A stretch of 64,000 nt of DNA, from assembly GCA_026874595.1 (NCBI GenBank), contig CM049312.1, forward strand, positions 69,408,929-69,472,928. The letters are read 5' to 3'. Below, piece by piece: positions 61,157 through 64,000 of this stretch. The DNA is from Sipunculus nudus. Lineage: Eukaryota; Annelida; Sipuncula; Golfingiida; Sipunculidae. The stretch's first letter is position 1. The number at the start of each line of letters is the position of its first letter. The translations under genes were made by a program, and so were the position numbers. The notes beneath the pieces are model-generated. The model was not told the origin of the DNA, searched no databases, and saw only the letters and a list, made by a program, of their open reading frames with translations.

Positions 61157-64000
61157 ACACATAAATTTTCTTAACCTAAGTTAAATCAAGTGGAGAAAAA
61201 CTACGTACGTTACTGACAGCTTGACAAGTATTAAACACGGTAGAACATGCTATTTTCGGAAACTAATAATTCGCGAATTGACACGGACCAGTCTTTCGCG
61301 GGCATGTTTTATTCGCGAATTGCCTGTCGTTTTATATTAAAATTAGAATAAAACGTAAGTTAAGTTTATTAAAAATTAATAAAAATATTGCATCGAGACC
61401 CGACAATGGTTTTGCCAGTGAAGCATTTAATTGCTTTAACATAAAGGGGCGCTGCGTAGCAAGAGTGTGCAATTTGTGCTTTCACGATTAACGACTTGGA
61501 GAATGATAAACTAATTACCGCCTGTCAAACCGTCAAGAGTCAATAGACACACCTTGGTGTCTCTAAAATGGTCTCTCTGGTTAGAAAGGTTTCTGTTTTC
61601 GGCTTTTGTAAATCATGGGAAAATAATTTTTTATTTTCAAGTTGAAGTTTTTATTTGAAATTGAAAAAAAGAGATATAAACATTGTTGTGCCCGAGCTTT
61701 CTTTATTCTTTTTACGGCAACATATTCTAAGAAATACGTGTTCTTCACTTCACTTTGTTTTTACTTTAAAGACGTGCCCTTAAATTTTAGCGGTTTAAAC
61801 AAGGATGTTTTAGGGTGACTCTTTGTATCTTAAAATCACTAGCTATCACTAATATCACCACTCACTGGTGCAATGATGAGTGTAAACCCGGTCAGACGGC
61901 ACGTGATACTAACCTTCGCTCACTGTGTGTCAGTAATCTTTGCGGACGGCTAGCAATGGTCGGATTTACAACCCCAGAACCATTAAACGACATGCACATA
62001 CTATTCCAAATAAAAAAAAATACTGGTTATCTGGAATCTTAAAAGATCATATTATTTAGTACAAAGCTAATAGAAGAACCTATAATTGATTCCCTAGCCA
62101 CACCACACACAATTCTTTAAGTAAGATATGATCATTTGTAAATCAATTATAAAACTAACACACCCATTTAAACATTGCAAATTTTAAAAGAAAATTCACA
62201 ACTCACCTTATCGACTGAAGTTGTTTCTAAACAACGGAACGGAACTAGTAATTTTAGCGACGGGTTTGATATCTGTTATCTCGCTGATGTGGCACTAAAA
62301 ACGTCAGGCTTATTGAAGAAACCGTCGTTAGGGGAAAATCATACGTTCTGTCCTGTTACCTGTCCACGCCAGCGATGAGTGTCGAGTCCAGATAATAGAG
62401 CAGTCACGCTTGATGTGCGCAAATATTTTTTTCTCCGGTGAAAGCTCACGGTGAATAAAAAGACAACCATTAAAAATCATTTTAACCATCATTATTTTGG
62501 ATGTGTGTAAAATGCAAGTTTCCAGCTCGTACCTTTGATATTGGTGTTGATTTATCACCACAGATATATATGCAGAAAACTTTCTTCCTGTCTCCCCCCT
62601 AACTATAATAGCCCAAGATGTATCAATTATATAACAACAGTGTGTTTCCATCGGCACAGAGATTCGAATGTAACACAGTTTTTACATCGATGTGGCCTTT
62701 TTGATGTATTGATTCTGCCTTAATACATCACATTATATATAAATGATATCATTTAAATTCTCACAACGCAGTATGCCGTGCAATGTATAGACACCCAGGA
62801 TAAATGGTCCTTGTCAGGTTACAGGTCAATCATTTCTGACATATAAGACCTTCCTCAGGACATGTCTTTGATCTTTAATATGTATGTTATTTATACTGTA
62901 CGTCTTCAAAAAAGAGGACATACTTTAGCGAATTCTCACAATCCTCACATTCAGGGGCTCGATATCTATTTAGAAATCTTAACCCCAACCAAACACAAGC
63001 ATACATCCGTGAGAAGGGTTATGTCATATTTTACCCCACTCCTTCCAATTTTCACAATAAAGTTTACCACTACCAAAAAATCTGCATTCTAAGGAAAGCA
63101 AGCTTTCTCTATGTTTGGGTCTTGATTCAGGAATGCTCCCACAACCATGTATGCCTTCAGGTATTAGGCCCATATTTACCGGTTCAATCATGCATAAGAA
63201 ACTGTACATTTGTGATTATTCCTGGATTACATTCCTGAATCCGTTGCATGCATATTATCTACACAAAGATCCAAAACTAAAATGCCATGTAAAGTGTATC
63301 AGATTGCCTTAGTGACTGAGTTATGTGGAGGAAAAATACACATAAACCATGAGAAGGTAATCAATTAAGTTGTTTACAACTAGAGACCATCGAGTCGCTG
63401 CTCTCAAAGAGCCTAATTATGGGAATTTATTGTTACAAGATTAGAGGTACAACAATTTAGTTATTTTATTAAGGGTACAGCTGATCTAGCTCCTAAAAAC
63501 TTTATACCTTAAGCTATTTTCTTGCTTGCTCCTGTTTTGTCCATTGCTTATAGCCAAATGACTGAAGGCCCGGCTAGCTCAGGCATTCTTTTTTTATATA
63601 ATATGCAGTACCTATGCGAGTTCACTATTAGGCATTCCCATAGAGGGCCATGATGGTTTAACACTGGTAGGGTCGGTCCTTATGTATTTCTTTAACTACT
63701 TGAAATTCAGTAAATATGATTATGGGAATGTTATTCTGTATTTATTTGTACGAAGGAATTGTGATAATAATTCGGGATTTTGGGGAATTATTTCGAAAGG
63801 CTGGTCTTCATAAACTGACTTGACCCCAGTAGTCTTTTGTTGTATGTATCGCTCACAAAGGAAACATTGTGTATATTACTGGTAATTAATGAAATAATGT
63901 TCGAAATTGGAACATGTTACGGACACTCTATGTATTGTTGGTCTTCGCCATCATTCGAAGCCTTCAAAAGCATGATGTCAAATTTTATTCAGCTTTGACA
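61153..64000. repeat. Further tandem-unit copy, gene-less and rearranged
   Basis: 61200-62000 aligns with 51040-51850 and 41440-42170. 62080-63240 aligns with 34030-35420 and 43535-44400. 63345-63830 aligns with 43010-43500 and 52640-53080. 63840-63930 resembles the ATGGAAACATGTAACGGAC block at 42005 and 51660. The order of the middle two blocks is reversed relative to the 42.9-44.4 kb copy. No gene supported. Confidence 0.7.

Noticed and set aside
60817-61164. Ile/Tyr-rich frames on both strands
   Set aside because: Direct translation of (TA)n; no coding meaning.
1-64000. tRNA or rRNA genes, CRISPR arrays, bacterial operons
   Set aside because: None seen. The window is eukaryotic, and its repeats are microsatellites and transposon-type, without the uniform spacer pattern of CRISPR.

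Overview
This is a eukaryotic genomic window: AT-rich, intron-rich, full of microsatellites, MITE-like elements and other repeats, with no bacterial-type gene packing. The protein families and the repeat content (TTCGCGA-type repeats, a Penelope-like retroelement, AAGGTCA-rich repeats, a CCTCC/GGAGG-ended dispersed repeat) fit a marine invertebrate, most likely a bivalve mollusc. The species call is inference; no marker gene fixes it.

The main content is a minus-strand tandem array of cytochrome P450 genes of the CYP2 clan, closest by motif to the CYP17/CYP1/CYP21 group. Four copies can be assembled exon by exon, each with six coding exons, identical intron phases (0, 0, 1, 0, 2) and near-constant exon lengths (549, 213, 139, 263, 125, 208-211 nt). 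Copy A (8302-21307), copy B (27801-33783) and copy D (55296-60255) read open throughout and encode 498-499 residues. Copy C (45687-50403) is a recent duplicate of D but is broken: a stop inside the ExxR motif, a lost splice acceptor before the heme exon, and a Phe-to-Leu change in the heme loop. A fifth copy survives only as a heme-exon fragment (40669-40787). All four assembled copies lack the C-helix Trp and the I-helix acidic residue that most P450s have.

Layout. 1-2.8 kb: exons of a plus-strand TMEM179-like four-pass membrane protein. 2.8-8.3 kb: repeats (TTCGCGA repeats, CGGACTC repeats, a 28-bp minisatellite, a pogo/Tigger-like MITE). 8.3-21.3 kb: P450 A, with large repeat-filled introns. 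21.3-27.8 kb: repeats, including an inverted copy of an element also found in intron 2 of A. 27.8-33.8 kb: P450 B, with a decayed Penelope-like reverse transcriptase filling intron 4. 34-40.3 kb: a tandem-unit block, then a large inverted repeat (arms about 0.8-0.9 kb) around a 2.6-kb spacer with a promoter-like GC-rich island. 40.5-61.2 kb: two roughly 9.7-kb tandem units holding copies C and D. 61.2-64 kb: the start of a further gene-less unit, with an unusual AT-flanked 39-bp-arm hairpin at its edge.

The P450s are predicted ER-anchored heme monooxygenases, with an N-terminal membrane anchor, a Pro-rich hinge, and ExxR, PERF and FGxGxRxC motifs. Their substrates cannot be read from sequence. 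The locus shows birth-and-death evolution: tandem duplication, a gene-conversion-like tract, pseudogenisation and exon-scale deletion.
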